From the NCBI GenBank assembly GCA_002084765.1, contig NBMB01000003.1:1-64000 (forward strand): a stretch of DNA of 64,000 nucleotides, in the 5' to 3' direction. Origin of the DNA: Candidatus Cloacimonetes bacterium 4572_55. Its GTDB lineage: Bacteria > 4572-55. This document shows positions 45,879-56,315 of the stretch, one piece after another; the stretch's first letter is position 1; every line of letters starts with the position of its first letter. Under the pieces are notes generated by a model. It worked only from the letters and a program-made list of their open reading frames with translations, was not told where the DNA came from and made no database searches. The position numbers were made by a program, and so were the translations under genes.

Positions 45879-48800
45879 CTCCTGGTCTGCTCGAAACCGG
45901 ACTCAGTTTTCATCCGGTAATAATAGACTCCGCTGCTGACCGGCCTGGCAGAATGATTAGTCCCGTTCCACTCGGCCTGATGATAACCGGCACTCAACTC
46001 GGCGTGAACCAGGGTCTGCACCTTTTGGCCCAGAACATTGTATATCTCGATCGTGACCTGCTCGTCGCGGGCCAGGCCAAAGCTGATCGTGGCACTGGGA
46101 TTGAACGGGTTGGGATAATTTTGATCCAAGCCATAAGCGACTGAAATATCTGTCGTTGGATTTGGCTCCTCTGTTTCACTAAAAGGCAAATCAAACCCGA
46201 TCCGGGACAGGAATCGATTGCGACTATTCAGAAAATCGGCAAAATCGGTGGGGCAAATTCCAGTCGATGATTGCGGACTTGCTGTGCTGTCTTCTTCGCT
46301 CATCTTTAAGTAAACGACACCAGCGTCGATTACGGCAAAGATGGAATCGACGAGACCGGGCGGATTGGCGATTATCTCGTTGTAAAAGGCCAAAGGCGGG
46401 ACAAAATTAGTTTCGCTCACGAGGCACAGGTTGATAAAGTGGCTTATAGTTTTGATCATAGCCTCATCGGGATCGTTGCCTTGCAAGCTTTCCAGATAGG
46501 ATCGCAATGTGGGAAAATCCTTGTCCGTGACCTTCTCGATAAAATAGAACTGACCGATACTGGCCCGGGCTTCCTCGCTACTGAAATAATCAGCCACCAC
46601 TTGCTGATACAATCCGATTGCAGCGTCATAGTTCCCGGATGCCGCCGCCTCATCCGCTTGCAGATATAACTCTCTGGGGGTCGATATGGGTGGATCGTCC
46701 CAAATCGGCTCGATTTCAAAGCTGTCATACTGCCCATTTCCCGCAGTATCAGGGGAAAAACGTTGCTCACCGTAATTTTCACCCCAATAATTCTTGCGAA
46801 CCTTGTGCTTGGTGGGATTCCAATTGGATGGATGATCGATACAGGCGATCAAAATTTCATCCGGTGTGCCAGGATTATAATCATCATCAATGATTTGATT
46901 GATATAACCATCCATATCCACAAAGCAGCTGTGATCGAACTGAATTTCTTCCGCATCGTTATTATTGCGAAAAACGTTGTTCATTACTTTCGTTTTTGAT
47001 TTGTGGAGCACAACCAGGCCATTTCGGTTATTCTCGATCAAATTGCCCTGACCCTCTTGCGGGCCGCCGATCTGCACAATGCTGCTATAGACCTGGATGC
47101 CGATTCGTGCATCACTGATGGAATTGTCGATAATTCGGTGTGGTGTGGAATGAGACCAGTTGATGTCGATGCCCACGGCGCAGCCCTGGATTGTGTTTCC
47201 TTGGATGTCATAGTCGCCGTCCCAAATTTGGATAGCACTATTTCCGTCCTGGATCATACTGTCGTAAACTTTCAGATGGGCATATTTTTGGCTAATAATT
47301 CCTTCGGGGCATTGAATAATCTGGCTGTTTGCCTCGACCGTGAGTCGGCCACCGCGATAGACAGCGATCTGCTGCGCTCGCTCGATAATGCAACCGCTGA
47401 ATGTGGCTTGACCGGGGCCGTTGCCCTCAGTGTCTTGGTCGATAGTAATGCCGTCCCAGGTAATCCTCTCATCCGCGGTAAATGTCGCCTGATCGGCGTT
47501 AAGAGTGCCATAGACACGAAGGCTGTTATTAGCATCAGTCGCAATGATCTGCGCATTGCCGACAATGAGTTGCCCCCCGTCTTGCACCACAATGCCTGCC
47601 AAAGGCCACATAGTAACGACAGCACTATCTGCGACAGTCAGGGTCAACCCAGCAGGAACCGTCAATGTGTGACCGATTATCACCGAGTCTTGCAGAGTCA
47701 AGTCCGAGCGGAGTGGACCGCCATACCAGTTACGGTAGATGTCGGTGCTCATGCTCATGCCATCCGGGGCGATTTCCATATTTAGGATAGCAATGCCGGA
47801 ATGAACATCTTGCTCTATCAATTTTCGATTTTGTGGATTCAACTTATGGAAATCACTGCTGGGGTTTGTGACCATGCTGAAACTATCACCGGACTTGAAA
47901 GTGTTGGCAGCATCGCCGTACGAGGCACAATGGTCGTCATTCCAATCAGGAATCTGTGGCCAACGCCAGTAGAAGTCCAACTTATCGCCGCCGGTAACCG
48001 GGTTTGCCACTGCGATGTAGGGTGGATCGCCGGGAGAAACACACGCAGTGGAGTCCCAGAGACCTTCGGCACATTCGATATCAATCCATTTTTTTTGCTC
48101 ATCGCGATTATCTATATTACCATTGACGTCAGGATTCTCATTCACATGCCAGACAAGCAGACCGTTACTGGGATAGGAGCTGGTTTCCAACCAATGATCG
48201 CGGGCATGATAGCTGGCCAAAAAGTATTCGCCGTCGGAGCTATCAATTCTCACATCATGGAAGTTCCCGGTCGTCCTATAATCATAAAAAACAACACGTT
48301 CAAAGTTCATATCAAAATGTTTCTCGGGATCGCCCCACTCTAATCCCTGTCTGAAGCGTGATCAACGCACGTTCCATTCCCCAGCACCCCAAGGCGGCTG
48401 ACGCGTCCATACCGATTCCGGTCTTGTCGCGTAGGTCATGAATATTACGATTCAACCCGGTATATTGAAAATCATGGGCAACTTCATGCACCTGAGTATC
48501 TATCAGCTCCCAAAAATTATCTTCGGCACCGGGACTGCCTCCATCCACAAACAAAGCAGTGACCCCATCCTGTGAGTTGATCCGGACATAAGAGCCGTTA
48601 TAGCCAATGTCATTCGTCTCATAATTTAGCCGTAAATCGCTTACTCCGGTCGCTCCACAATTCACATCATTTTGATGATCGAGGAAAATGTTAATAAACA
48701 CATAGTCCACATAACCATCCGGTTCCATTTTGTTATCATCTCCATCGATGTCATTGGGATCGGCTTGATCATAATCGGCAAAATTAATTGTAGAGTCGGC

Positions 48801-49366
48801 TATGGCAAATATGCGAGCATTGGCTTGAATCCAGTAGGAGGAAGGTGCGTAAGAACAACCCGGGCCCCACACATGATCAATTTCTCCATAAGGGGCCTCT
48901 TGATCCATCCAGTCACGAATATCATTTATCCCATTATCAGGATCGGTCAGGCGAAAAAACAACTGCCCGGTCCAGTATATTGAGGGGTTTCCCCATCCAA
49001 TTTCAATTTTGAATCACTGGTGTCGGGTATGGAAGATTCATCCTTAAACAGAGCGGTAATCGATCTGTCCGTGGCGTCTATATCGACAAAAAATTCAGCC
49101 CAGGTTGGCAATTCCAATTCCACATCCGTTTGTGGGTCATAAGTAGAGTCCATGAAGGCATCGCCATAAGCTACCCAATTTCCGGGAATCCAGGCAAAAA
49201 TGGCCACGGCAGCACCACTGAATTCGCCACTGGTTATCGGGCTGGAACGGTGCCCGCCTCCGGAATCATCTTCGCCGCAACGAAAGGTCTCCGTATCCTG
49301 ACCGTAGCCGGGTGTGACCGAGAGAATCACTATCAAGCTCATAATTTCTAAAATACGTTTCCACAT
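45860..49366 (-). pseudogene. M6-like metalloprotease / beta-helix protein with type IX sorting tail, two frameshifts
   Basis: Three consecutive minus-strand frames make one protein of about 1165 residues. Piece 1 (49366-48947) has a signal peptide ending in PGYG. Piece 2 (48962-48312) has the zinc motif HEVAH in QVHEVAHDF, as in M6 (immune inhibitor A-like) peptidases. Piece 3 (48310-45860) continues with the rest of that domain, a right-handed parallel beta-helix (about 260 residues of GNTIQGC-type rungs), then the FlgD-like sorting domain NYPNPFNPSATISF ... RMILMK. Joining needs one extra base near 48968 (to read GPGQLFFRL) and one base fewer near 48340 (to read GLEWGDPEKHFDMNFERV). Both sites are G/C runs. 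Either true decay or sequence error; a secreted protease is the intact ancestor. Confidence 0.85.
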
Positions 49367-49407
49367 CTTTGTTTCCTTCCTTTCAGTTTTAACTTGTAAT
49401 CACAAAA

Positions 49408-51520
49408 CTATTTGATTAATACCATGCGCAGATTAAACATCTGCTGTTCGGACTCAGATTTCGGTTCAATGGTTACGCGGCATAGATAAACGCCGGTTGC
49501 CATCTGGTTTCCGACCGCGTCGCGCCCGTCCCATTGAATTGTGTGGTCTCCTCCTTTCTGATGGCCTTGTTTTAGTTGTCGAATAAATTGACCGGCCGTG
49601 TTGTAAACGGTTATGTCCACCCAACCCGCAGTGGCCAGCGAATAGGAAATGGTCGTGGCTTGTCGAAAAGGATTGGGAAAGCTGCTTAAGAATGATTTTG
49701 ACGACAGATTGCGATCCTCTGTTTCGATGTCCACGGTCCAAAATCGGTTCAAAAACAAGCGCACCCCGCCCCGGTGATCACCGGCCATAATATCGACCCA
49801 GCCGTCCCCATCGACATCTCCGGCAGTGGGAGTCACATCAGAGCCAGACTCCGGGGGCGGGTATGACATGTGGCGGATAAATATGGCCGTTTCCGGAGAA
49901 CCGATATTTTCATACATCGCAAATCGACCCCATCCTGACCCAACACAGAGGTCAAAATCGTCATCATTATCAAAATCGGCAAAAACCGGTCGAAGATTGC
50001 CCTCAAAGAGCTGGATATCCCAGTATGTTTCATCGACCAGGGTCCACACCGGCGCTTCCGGGGAACCGTCATTACGATAGAAATAAAAATACTTTTGGTT
50101 TGCGTAGATGTAGATAAACATATCCGGATCGCCATCGTTATCGATGTCACAAAAAGTCGGTGTTATACGAGTTGCCTGATCTAAACCAAGAACAGCATAG
50201 TTATCGGTTATCCAGGTGAGATCAGGTTCTTCCGCGCTACCGTGGTTGTGATAATAATGCAGCTGGTTATCGCTACTCCACAGCAAATCATAATCGCCAT
50301 CATTGTCGAGATCGCAAAAAGCAGGACAGCCGCCCTGAAGGATATTTAAATAAGAGCCCGACACTAAATGCCAATCCGGTCTCTCCGGTTCCCCGTCGTT
50401 TCGGTAAAAACTCAACCCGGGGCTGGAAGACGCATGGACGTTCTTGCCAATAAACATATCCAGGTCACCGTCATTATCGATATCGACCAGAGAGGGATAG
50501 CTATCGTATCCCTGGTCCAGATAAAGAGGATCGATCAGCTCGGTCGTTTCAAACACCATATTTTCTGGGGTGCCAGTATTTTCCATGAGGCACAGCCGAC
50601 CATCGGAACTACCATAGTAAACGTCCGAATCGCCGTCTGCGTCTGTGTCCGCGATAGTAATTGGAAAAGAACCCCGGGAAAATGCCAGGGAGGACACGAT
50701 CGTCTTTTCCGAAAAAAACGGTTGCGTTGAATCGCCGCTGTTTTCGATAAAAGTCAAATAGGATTCAGAACCATCCACACGGTCTAGCGCCATTATATCA
50801 AAGTCATTATCATTATCCATATCCGCCAACGGCCTACCAAATGATCCTAACTTTACAAATGTGTCGACCAGGGCCATATTCAAGTTTTCATTCCATCCTT
50901 CATTTCGATACCAGACCAATTTCGACGCATTTTCACTTTGAATCCCAATAGTAGCGATCATGTCCTGATCTCCATCATCATCCAAATCGCTAAAGCTTTC
51001 TGTATTGTTGTAAAAACACCCCTCGCAGGTTAGATGCGGGATACCATCGTGATATGAGTATATGGGCCATTCCATTTCCTGGGGTGTGCCCATATTTTCG
51101 TAGAAATAGAAATACTCACTCGACCAGCAACCTAACAAATCCAGGTCTCCATCACTATCCACATCCGCCAGGTTGGGTTTAAAGTTATATAACTCGGACA
51201 TGCTGTCATATTCTGGGGCGGCCACATAATCCCAATGAGGCTGCTGGGCTGTTCCGGTGTTTTCAAAATAGGTCAACCCCATCGGAATGTAATCGCCGAT
51301 AAAGAGGTCATAATCCCCATCGTCATCTATGTCGGCCAACGCCGGACAAATCCTATGTCCTGGCATATCCCGACCCAATCCGCCGATTATAACATCCGGC
51401 CACATATTCTCCCTCGATATAGCCTTCAAACACCTGCTCCCAGGAGCTCCATTGCTGGGTATCAGCTCCGGTGGCACTTATTATCGACAGGGTTACTATC
51501 CACAGTAGTTTTTTTAACAC
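49408..51520 (-). pseudogene. FG-GAP/VCBS-repeat secreted protein with type IX sorting tail, one frameshift
   Basis: The main frame (51477-49408, 689 codons) is built from about a dozen FG-GAP/VCBS units with DIDNDGD-type calcium loops and ends in a FlgD-like sorting domain (FPNPFRQATTISY ... RMVLIK). It lacks a signal peptide. A proper start exists upstream in another frame: AAAGGAG, 6 bases, GTG at 51520, coding MLKKLLWIVTLSIISATGA then QQWSSWEQVFEGYIEGE. The two frames fuse sensibly near 51400-51425 (…IEGE / MWPDVIIGGLG…) if one base is removed. The intact protein would be an outer-surface beta-propeller-like adhesin. It lies 42 bases upstream of the broken M6 gene, on the same strand. Confidence 0.82.
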
Positions 51521-51567
51521 GGCAAACTCCTTTCTTTTTCAGTTTGTAACAAACGACAATTTTCCAC

Positions 51568-51621
51568 AAAAAAAAATCCCCACACGCACCGGGACATCAC
51601 GGTCCACGGGCATGCAGGGAT
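51568..51621 (-). terminator. Leader hairpin with T9 tract upstream of the VCBS gene
   Basis: On the minus strand ATCCCTGCATGC (51610-51621) pairs with GCGTGTGGGGAT (51576-51587) over 12 positions with three wobbles, followed by a T run ending at 51568. It lies 48 bases before the GTG at 51520, so it is either an attenuator in the leader or the terminator of a lost upstream gene. An extra stem, GCCGCA/TGCGGC, lies just upstream on that strand (51630-51680). Confidence 0.5.
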
Positions 51622-52070
51622 GAACGCAAAATAGCCGCAAACGAATCGGAACGGGTCAGAGTCGTGCGGCGGTAAAAATGAGTATCGATTTTATATAGCA
51701 AATTATGTTCATAGCCCATGCTTCTGATTCCTATTGCAATTTTGGCTCATAGCTATAACAGATCATTCAATTATTGAATAGTAGCCAAGATATGAGCCGG
51801 CTACTTGAAAATCAAGTCTTTTTTCACCGAGCTTTGTTTTTTTGAGACTGTTCAGCCAATTCCTATTGCAAAGATTCCCCTTTTGCAGCAAGAAGTGACT
51901 AATATTATCCGCAAGCAGTTGTTTTTGACTCTGCCAGGCAATTGTTAATTTCAGTGCTGTTTAAGTAACACAACAAATCTTTTCACAAAAAATAACAGCA
52001 AGCCCTGTGGATCCAAACCCGGCAGTCGACCATCACTGCTGCATGGTCATCTGACTAATCCGGTTGTATC
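51622..52070. other. Non-coding, apparently degenerate region
   Basis: No open frame with family resemblance, no RNA gene recognised. The only structure noted is the leader stem near 51630-51680. It sits between the broken VCBS gene and the gene relic at 52071. Confidence 0.5.
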
Positions 52071-52245
52071 GACGCTATCGGAGACTTTTTTACTGCGGAT
52101 TTTGAGATAATTGAAGACTGCAATGCCAACGCCATCCCGGACCCCGAGAATATCGCTGGGGGCTACTCTGCGGATGTCAACAGTGACGGCGTTCCAGACG
52201 AGTGCCAGTTCCAAACTGTAATGGAAATAAATTGTGCCCATTCCC
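52071..52245 (+). pseudogene. Relic of a surface-protein gene with NGIPDEC-type motifs
   Basis: The plus frame reads DAIGDFFTADFEIIEDC, then NANAIPDPENIAGG, then SADVNSDGVPDECQFQ. The spaced DCN-N-IPD and DVNSDGVPDEC motifs match the pattern in the giant surface protein at residues about 320-355. There is no start, and the frame degenerates after about 52245. It marks a gene lost from this block. Confidence 0.65.
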
Positions 52246-52392
52246 GATCTTTTCCTTACACTACATCGAAAAAAATATATATTTGATTTTATCTGTTCAC
52301 AGGGACGTAAATCTCATAATACTAAAAATCGAAAAATTTGACTTGTTCAGGAGCAATCACATGATGAATAATATCCAGCTCAAATCCCAAAC

Positions 52393-52732
52393 CTCGATCA
52401 CGAAAGGGGTTTGTCTCGATCAATTGCGCGGCTATCCCTGGCGAATTGTTGGAGAGCGAGCTGTTCGGACATGAAATTGATGGCTAATTAATGTTTATGG
52501 ATCTCATGTTATTCATTTATTATGAATAGTTTATTATTAATAATAAAATAGGCATTTCTAATAACGTGATTATAGATGAATCGATCGTTTTTACAATAAA
52601 AAATTTGTTAAAAAGATCAAAGGAACGCCTTAATTGCCAATTTTGGAACATCCTGGATAAAAAAAACCTTCCGAATTGTCAGAATCCGGAAGGTTTTTTT
52701 ACAAAACTCAAAATTATTTCATCAGAATCATC
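52393..52732 (+). pseudogene. Deleted second copy of the sigma-54 regulator 3' region and flank
   Basis: Block 1 (52393-52476) equals 44783-44866 with a single mismatch. It joins directly to block 2 (52475-52732), equal to 45622-45878 at about 90% or better, so roughly 755 bases of the regulator are missing. The junction shares only AA between the two ends. Upstream of 52393 there is no similarity to the regulator. Ends: codons of the central AAA+ domain on the left, the ILMK codons of the next secreted-protein gene on the right. Same orientation as the original. Confidence 0.92.
52659..52700. terminator. Bidirectional terminator, second copy
   Basis: A run of 8 A, ACCTTCCG (52666-52673), loop, CGGAAGGT (52687-52694), 7 T. 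Same sequence as 45805-45846. It serves the minus-strand secreted-protein gene ending at 52714. Confidence 0.88.
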
Positions 52733-54732
52733 TTTCCAGTAGCGGTCTCTCCATCAGCTTTCAGTTGATAGAAATAGATTCCGCTGGAAGTCGGCTGATC
52801 GCCGTCATTCAGACCGTTCCAGGGCACGGATTTGTATCCTGCATCCTCTTTCCTGTCCACCAATGTTTTCACCAGTTGACCAGTGATGTTGTATATTTTC
52901 AGCGTGGTTTGACCGGCTCTCGGGAGTTGATACTGGATCGTCGTTACTGGATTGAAGGGATTGGGATAGTTCTGATCCAGGCTGTATGTTGTCGGGATTC
53001 CGAGAGTCTCATCATCCTCAATGCCAACTGTTTGCACATCTCCGAGATAGATTTGATACGATCCGTATGCGTAGTGCAAAAATCCCTGAATCGAGGTGAT
53101 TGTGCCGTCGATAACAGGCTCGAAATCTTGATTGATCAGTCTATCCCTATTGATCAACGCCTCGCCTCCGGAATCGTCTGTGACCGTAAAATCATTCTCG
53201 GACAGATCTGTGATTGTCAAGTCCTGGATGCGAACGTAAAGCCCTTCATACTGTTCGCTGGCACCGGAAATATCGTCATAAGCAATATCCTGAGCCGATA
53301 CTGTGAAAGGCGGTGGGATATCGCCGGAACCGGGGTTCACGACTTCCATATCCGCGTTTGAGATCGTCATATCCAGCTCGGTGATTCCGTTATATTCCAG
53401 TACCAATCCAGTCAAACGGACTTGGCTCCCGACCACGGGATCGAAATCGCCGTTGTCATAGATATAGAGTCCGAGCCACTCACCATCTCGGTTTGCCTGA
53501 CTATCAAACGCGTAGAAACCGTTTGACACGCTGACATGATCGGTCATGGCTATCACATCCACGACCACGAGTTCGCCGACTAAGGGCGATGGAAAAGTGT
53601 TGTCATCCCCAGGATCCGTTGTCTGCTGGACGTCGGCGACAGTGGCTTCTGCTGGCAGGGATACGGTATAGGAAAAAGTTTCCTCAGGCGCGCCCGAGGG
53701 TCCATATCCCTCTTCTCCATCGTTATCAACCGCGTAAATATAATATGTAATAACGCTCTGACCCGGTTGAGCTGGGATCGTTGCGGAATATTGATTGTTG
53801 GTTCCTTCGGTCATCGGCTCCTCGATTCGACCTCCGCCGTCCACTGTGTAAGTCAATGTCGCGGATTCGATCTCTCCGTTTGGATCAATGATCGAGGCGA
53901 GAATTGTGACTTGATCTCCCGGGGTGGGCATTTCTGGCGAATGGCTGACCCCAGAGATAAGCGGCGAAGAGCCAAAAAAAGTGATGTCGGTCTCATATCT
54001 GGGTAGCAGGAAATAATTGTCGAATCGATGATAAACCAGACCCTTTATAGACTCGATCTGAACGCCCTCGGTCTGCGTAAACTCATCCGCGTCAGGCAGA
54101 CTGTCGGAGCGGATCATTACCCAGATCGTGCCGCTGCCGTCGTTACATTCGAGCCGCCAATTATCGTAAGTATTTGCTCCGACATAGGTTATATCTGTGA
54201 ACTCGGCGAGCATCCCTTCGTAAGGCTCACCGACGAGCGTTCCATTTACCGTGTCGATATCCGCGCAAGTCAGTCCAAACGGATCGGGGGGGTCTTCAAA
54301 ACCGACAAATTGCGTGGGGATTTCCGGAACGATTCTCAACTCAGTCATGTGGATATCGTTGTATTCGTATTCGTCCACCAATGCCACAATCTGCACTTTA
54401 TCACCTTCAAAGACTGGATCCGTGGACGAGGCTTCCGGGTGATAGACTAAAATGCCGCCGTACTCGTCATGATCCTCGTCTTGCATATAATAACTGACGC
54501 CGTTGGATCCCGCATAAAAAAGACCCGACCGAGAGGTCACGATACCGGTAACAGTCAGCGTGTCGCCGAGATGAATTGATATGTCCGTCCCTTCTTGCAT
54601 ATTCGATTGAATTTCGTAGATCGACATTTCTGGATACTCTTGCGCGCCGGTTAGCGAGCTGAAAAGAATAAGCCCCAGACTGACCCACAGCGAGACAAAA
54701 CCAATAGAAAAAGATCGATTAACAATCCGCAT
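52714..54732 (-). CDS. Secreted protein with OB-fold-like domains and type IX sorting tail
   Basis: 672-aa exported protein. Signal peptide 1-29 (ending LTGA). Residues about 35-235 and about 370-560 contain two copies of a beta-rich OB-fold-like module (HLGDTLTVTGIVTSRSG, GDKVQIVALVDEY; VGSQVRLTGLVLEYNG), as in YhcR/nuclease-associated domains, though no catalytic residues are seen. An Ig-like domain (about 260-360) lies between. The C-terminus is the FlgD-like sorting domain (DQNYPNPFNPVTTIQY ... GKMILMK). GAGGAGG precedes the ATG. The last ILMK codons and the terminator are the shared repeat copy B. Intact, unlike the two genes to its left. Probably last in a cupin-lipoprotein operon. Confidence 0.85.
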   Translation of the reverse strand: MRIVNRSFSIGFVSLWVSLGLILFSSLTGAQEYPEMSIYEIQSNMQEGTDISIHLGDTLTVTGIVTSRSGLFYAGSNGVSYYMQDEDHDEYGGILVYHPEASSTDPVFEGDKVQIVALVDEYEYNDIHMTELRIVPEIPTQFVGFEDPPDPFGLTCADIDTVNGTLVGEPYEGMLAEFTDITYVGANTYDNWRLECNDGSGTIWVMIRSDSLPDADEFTQTEGVQIESIKGLVYHRFDNYFLLPRYETDITFFGSSPLISGVSHSPEMPTPGDQVTILASIIDPNGEIESATLTYTVDGGGRIEEPMTEGTNNQYSATIPAQPGQSVITYYIYAVDNDGEEGYGPSGAPEETFSYTVSLPAEATVADVQQTTDPGDDNTFPSPLVGELVVVDVIAMTDHVSVSNGFYAFDSQANRDGEWLGLYIYDNGDFDPVVGSQVRLTGLVLEYNGITELDMTISNADMEVVNPGSGDIPPPFTVSAQDIAYDDISGASEQYEGLYVRIQDLTITDLSENDFTVTDDSGGEALINRDRLINQDFEPVIDGTITSIQGFLHYAYGSYQIYLGDVQTVGIEDDETLGIPTTYSLDQNYPNPFNPVTTIQYQLPRAGQTTLKIYNITGQLVKTLVDRKEDAGYKSVPWNGLNDGDQPTSSGIYFYQLKADGETATGKMILMK

Positions 54733-54839
54733 TTTTCCTCCTCGAAATTATGAAAAAAAATAAAATAAATAGAATGTTGAAGTGAATGTGAATTTCAGAC
54801 ATGAAATTCCCAAATATGATGATTTCAATCAAACAAAAA

Positions 54840-56297
54840 TTATAGACCAAATTCCAGCTGCAAAACGATCAACAGGAACTGATCCCCGCCATTGGAGCAT
54901 AGAGGCAATGGTGCTGGAAAATATACTAATGTCGCGGGTCCTCCCGCGGGGAACCGCACGCCAAAGGGCAAGTCCACAGGATTTCCGCCCGGATTGTCAG
55001 ACGCGGGTAACAGATAGATCGATTCTGCTCCTGCCGACGGCTCCGGCGAATCTGCGAGCGAGATGACATTTGAACCGGTGATAATGGGCGGATAGCCGTC
55101 AACCAGGTTTTGTATCTCCGTCTCCGGCATGATGCGCTCAATGTCCACCCAGTTCAAGCTGTCAACCGGGAGGAAGGAGAGGAGGGTATCGCCTTGATCG
55201 TAAGCCCAGGATGAGCTGAGAAAGAGCTTGCCTCCTGAGTTTATGAAGGAACTCAACGCGGGCGCGGCTTTTGGCAGATTCGGGGTTCGGTATGCGTTCC
55301 AAACGACCGCCTCAAAGGAGTTGAGCGTGGCTTCGATATCGCCCTGATAGTAGGGAATCCGCTCGGTCACTGTCCATAGGGAGTAGTTATTGTTCTGCAA
55401 GGAGGGGATTTGGGAAAAAATGTTCTCAAAAAAGTAGGGATCGTTCGTAATGGTGACGTCGTCATCGACAAAGAGCAAAGGTCCTCTGATCTGCTTGACA
55501 TACCAGCTGCCAGTCTCGCCTCCGGTACTGTCGGGATAGACCAAAACCTGGCTGTGCGCGTTGGCGACGTCCACTGCCCGCAGATAGAAATGGTGCAATC
55601 CTTCGGAAATTTCCTCAATTGTCAGGTCTCGGCTGTTCCCAGGCAATTCGTTCCATGCGGTCGTATCATCAAGTGCCCATTGAAAATGGGTGATAGTCTC
55701 GCCGCCGTCCATGTCCCTCGCTGTCCAGAAAAAGCTGCGAGTACTAAAGGTGGTGTCCGACACATCGTCGTATGGATTGCTGCCGATTACAAAATCAATC
55801 TCTGGCGCGGAATTTCGGATCGGAATCTGTATCGATGCCGGGCTGGGATCCACCGCTCCTTCGGTGGAAACGGGGGAGTTATCGTTTGCCGGGTCCCCGT
55901 CGAATCGGGCTTGGTCATCCACTGCTTTCACCTGAAAATGGAATTTGCCAAACTCGGCTTGCAGCGGCACATAAAAAACGCCACTCTCCTCGACTGTCCA
56001 GACCCAGGTTTCCGCATCGTTCACATCGCCGAAATAGTCCCAGTGATAGTAGTAGCCCACAACCCTGCCGTCTGGGTCGTTGCCATACCAAAACAGCTCC
56101 TGGCGGCTCACAGTGGTATCCGGCATGTCGACTTCAGGGTCGCCTAATTGTAGAAAAAGTTTGGTTTCCGGCGGAATATTCGGCGAGATATTGTCATCCT
56201 TTTTCTCGCTACATCCTCCATTTAGAAGCAATATAATCGCGAGGAAAAAAACAATCGCCAGGAGAAAATCCGCAAATTTATTCGTGTGAAACGCCAT
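54840..56297 (-). CDS. Lipoprotein with Ig/fibronectin-like repeats, function unknown
   Basis: 485-aa lipoprotein. The signal peptide ends in LLNGGC with Cys29 as the lipid anchor. Two Ig/FnIII-like domains (about 45-140 and 165-260) share the motif ELFWYGNDPDGRVVGYYYHWD / SFFWTARDMDGGETITHFQWALDD, suggesting duplication. The C-terminal third (about 275-485) reads as an alpha/beta fold of the GATase-1-like type (LLFVDDDVTITNDP, FEAVVWNAYRTPNLPKAAPALSSFINSGGKLFLSSSWA). Such proteins are common and unstudied in FCB genomes. It is 18 bases after the cupin gene and 107 before the type IX-sorted gene, on the same strand. AGGAGG is 10 bases upstream. Confidence 0.8.
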   Translation of the reverse strand: MAFHTNKFADFLLAIVFFLAIILLLNGGCSEKKDDNISPNIPPETKLFLQLGDPEVDMPDTTVSRQELFWYGNDPDGRVVGYYYHWDYFGDVNDAETWVWTVEESGVFYVPLQAEFGKFHFQVKAVDDQARFDGDPANDNSPVSTEGAVDPSPASIQIPIRNSAPEIDFVIGSNPYDDVSDTTFSTRSFFWTARDMDGGETITHFQWALDDTTAWNELPGNSRDLTIEEISEGLHHFYLRAVDVANAHSQVLVYPDSTGGETGSWYVKQIRGPLLFVDDDVTITNDPYFFENIFSQIPSLQNNNYSLWTVTERIPYYQGDIEATLNSFEAVVWNAYRTPNLPKAAPALSSFINSGGKLFLSSSWAYDQGDTLLSFLPVDSLNWVDIERIMPETEIQNLVDGYPPIITGSNVISLADSPEPSAGAESIYLLPASDNPGGNPVDLPFGVRFPAGGPATLVYFPAPLPLCSNGGDQFLLIVLQLEFGL

Positions 56298-56315
56298 GAA
56301 AACATGTCCTCCTAC

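Noticed and set aside
47003-47785. 260-codon plus-strand open frame opposite the beta-helix region
   Set aside because: Antisense shadow of the repetitive beta-helix coding sequence; no start signal or recognisable domain.
51540-51690. Cyclic-di-GMP (GEMM) riboswitch
   Set aside because: Some ACGCAAA-like strings occur, but the conserved order and the second conserved stem-loop could not be found on either strand.
52202-52474. 90-codon plus-strand frame across the relic and the regulator fragment
   Set aside because: Its sequence is a chimera of intergenic DNA and an out-of-frame reading of the duplicated regulator segment; the AGGAG-ATG at about 52360 could be the stub of a lost gene, but nothing supports a functional product.
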